Source: Desulfatitalea sp. (GTDB lineage Bacteria > Desulfobacterota > Desulfobacteria > Desulfobacterales > Desulfosarcinaceae). Taken from it: DNA of 6,862 nt. Positions 5,379-6,862 of the stretch are shown piece by piece. The position numbers and the translations under genes were made by a program. The DNA is taken from contig JAGTVD010000497.1 of the NCBI GenBank assembly GCA_018224505.1, forward strand, positions 1-6,862. Reading direction: 5' to 3'. The notes beneath the pieces are model-generated. The model saw nothing but the letters and a program-made list of their open reading frames with translations, was not told where the DNA came from and searched no databases. Each line of letters begins with the position of its first letter. Position 1 is the first letter of the stretch.

Positions 5379-6862
5379 ATGGCAGTAAAAAAATCGGACA
5401 CGAAAACCAGTAACGCCAAAAAATCGCCCCGAAAGCAGGATAAAAAAGGGGGTGCCGGCGACAGCTTGGCGCTGGCCGCCGCCGCCGTCAAGGCCCAAGC
5501 GGCGCAAGACGAGGGGGGCGATCAGAAGACCGCCAAGAGCGTCACCGAAAAGGCGATGAAGGTATTGATCGCCCAGGGCAAAAAGCAGGGGTTTCTGACG
5601 TATGATGAAATCAATACCGCCTTGCCGGACGATATGCTCGCCGCGGATCAGGTCGATGATACCTTGATGATGTTCGACGATCTGGGCATCGACATCATCG
5701 ACGAAAACAACCGCAATCTGACCAAGGAAAAGACCCAGAAAATGGATCTCAGCGCCGCTGCCGAAGACAGCGGGTTGTCCGATTACGGCACGGTCACCGA
5801 TCCCGTCAAAATGTATTTGCGGGAGATGGGCCTGGTGACCCTGCTCAGCCGCGAAGGTGAGGTGGAGATCGCCAAGAAGATCGAAGCCGGCGAACAGGAT
5901 GTACTCCGCGCCCTCCTGGAAACCACCCTCGGTGTTCAGTTCATCCTGGACCTGGGCACCCGCATCGAGAGCCAGATGCTGCGTCCCAAGCACGTCCTGC
6001 GGGATGTGGACGAGGGAGACACCTATCAGGACGAATTTGTGCAGATTGAATCCTTTGTGGGCACCATTCGGGGTATTGACGAGGTCCACACGGAAAACAT
6101 GGGGTTCCGCGAGCAGTTGTTCAATGAGGACAACCTGAAGCACGACGAACAGCGCCGCATTCGTCGCTGCATCACCCGCCGCAACCAGAAGATGTTCGAT
6201 CTGCTCAAGGAGTGGCGCCTGGAAGGCAGTGTCATCGATCAGATGGAGGAGGATATCCGCAACCTGATCGATTGGTTCGATGCGATGAACCGTGTGGTCA
6301 CGGCAACGGCGGAAAGCATCGGCGTGCCCGTGGTGACCCTTCGGGAGAGCCTGGACAGCCGGTCGAACTTCCTTGAACTGGTGGAAGAGCGGTGCAATAT
6401 GTCGCGCACGGAGCTTGAAATCCTCTATGCGCATATCAGCAACGTCCAAGGGCAAATCAACGCCAAGGAGAGTGAGATAAAGGCCAGCAGCCGTGTGCTG
6501 AAGCGTATCCTGTCCAACGTGGACGAGGGCCGTGCGCGGGCCAAGCTGGCCAAGAGTGAACTGATCAAAGCCAATTTACGCCTGGTGGTCAGCATCGCCA
6601 AGAAATACACCAACCGGGGCCTGCAGTTTCTGGATCTGATCCAGGAGGGGAATATCGGCCTCATGAAGGCCGTTGATAAATTCGAGTATCAGCGGGGGTA
6701 TAAATTTTCCACCTACGCAACCTGGTGGATACGGCAGGCGATCACCCGTGCCATCGCCGACCAGACCCGAACCATCCGAATCCCCGTGCACATGATCGAA
6801 ACCATCAATAAGCTGATCCGGACCTCCCGGTACCTGGTACAGGAAATGGGACGCGAACCGCG
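5379..6862 (+). CDS. rpoD: Primary sigma factor RpoD (sigma70), 3' end outside window
   Basis: The housekeeping sigma factor directs RNA polymerase to most promoters. 494 codons are visible and the frame stays open to the window edge. After a Lys/Ala-rich N-terminal extension (about 1-50) come region 1.1 (about 52-115, with VLIAQGKKQGFLTYDEIN), region 1.2 (DPVKMYLREMG, 141-151), and a long acidic non-conserved region of about 215 residues as in group 1 sigma factors. Next is region 2 from about 388: AKSELIKANLRLVVSIAKKY, the core-binding DLIQEGNIGLMKAVDKFEY, the promoter-melting YKFSTYATWWIRQAI (441-455) and the -10 reading QTRTIRIPVHM. The start of region 3 (ETINKLIRTSRYL) is the last part seen; regions 3.2 and 4 are missing because of the cut. 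GGAGG (5365-5369) lies nine bases before the ATG. Region 1.1 plus the long insert makes this the primary sigma rather than an alternative one. Confidence 0.97.
   Translation, partial: MAVKKSDTKTSNAKKSPRKQDKKGGAGDSLALAAAAVKAQAAQDEGGDQKTAKSVTEKAMKVLIAQGKKQGFLTYDEINTALPDDMLAADQVDDTLMMFDDLGIDIIDENNRNLTKEKTQKMDLSAAAEDSGLSDYGTVTDPVKMYLREMGLVTLLSREGEVEIAKKIEAGEQDVLRALLETTLGVQFILDLGTRIESQMLRPKHVLRDVDEGDTYQDEFVQIESFVGTIRGIDEVHTENMGFREQLFNEDNLKHDEQRRIRRCITRRNQKMFDLLKEWRLEGSVIDQMEEDIRNLIDWFDAMNRVVTATAESIGVPVVTLRESLDSRSNFLELVEERCNMSRTELEILYAHISNVQGQINAKESEIKASSRVLKRILSNVDEGRARAKLAKSELIKANLRLVVSIAKKYTNRGLQFLDLIQEGNIGLMKAVDKFEYQRGYKFSTYATWWIRQAITRAIADQTRTIRIPVHMIETINKLIRTSRYLVQEMGREP

Noticed and set aside
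5187..6455. A 422-codon open frame on the - strand, opposite the end of dnaG and most of rpoD
   Set aside because: It lies antisense to two unmistakable conserved genes, has no family-like motifs, and is the kind of long antisense frame that GC-biased third codon positions produce.

Overview
The window reads as ordinary bacterial chromosome from a mesophilic, moderately GC-rich proteobacterium-like organism. The best guess is a sulfate-reducer-type member of the Desulfobacterota (former Deltaproteobacteria). The guess rests on the dnaG-rpoD pair and their protein style, together with a flavodoxin-family gene and a UroD/MtaA-like plus DUF1638 gene pair, which fit anaerobic one-carbon or corrinoid-type metabolism. 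No 16S or other lineage marker is present, so the taxonomy is inference. All recognisable genes are on the + strand.

Layout. 1-344: 3' end of a flavodoxin-family gene cut by the window edge. 345-701: gene-poor stretch with a nested GC-rich stem-loop and a possible 26-codon upstream ORF. 702-2365: two translationally coupled genes, a UroD/MtaA-superfamily protein and a DUF1638 protein, overlapping by ATGA. 2464-3051: hisB, imidazoleglycerol-phosphate dehydratase, with no other his gene in view. 3052-3573: a second gene-poor stretch with several GC-rich inverted repeats, a good sigma70-type promoter candidate and a possible 17-codon leader peptide. 3574-5358: dnaG (primase), read from a TTG start. 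5379 to the window end: rpoD (primary sigma factor), cut after region 2.4 and the beginning of region 3.

How the genes relate. dnaG and rpoD, 20 bases apart, are the core of the macromolecular-synthesis operon; rpsU, its usual first gene in enterobacteria, is not in view. The UroD-like/DUF1638 pair is the least understood part. The UroD-like protein has the fold signatures of the methylcobamide:thiol methyltransferases (MtaA/MtbA/CmuA group), but all three positions expected to hold the catalytic zinc ligands (His-x-Cys and a distal Cys) appear to be Phe, Ala and Ala. It may therefore be a non-zinc methyl- or corrinoid-handling protein working with a DUF1638 partner of unknown function. No mobile element, CRISPR array, tRNA or rRNA was found.
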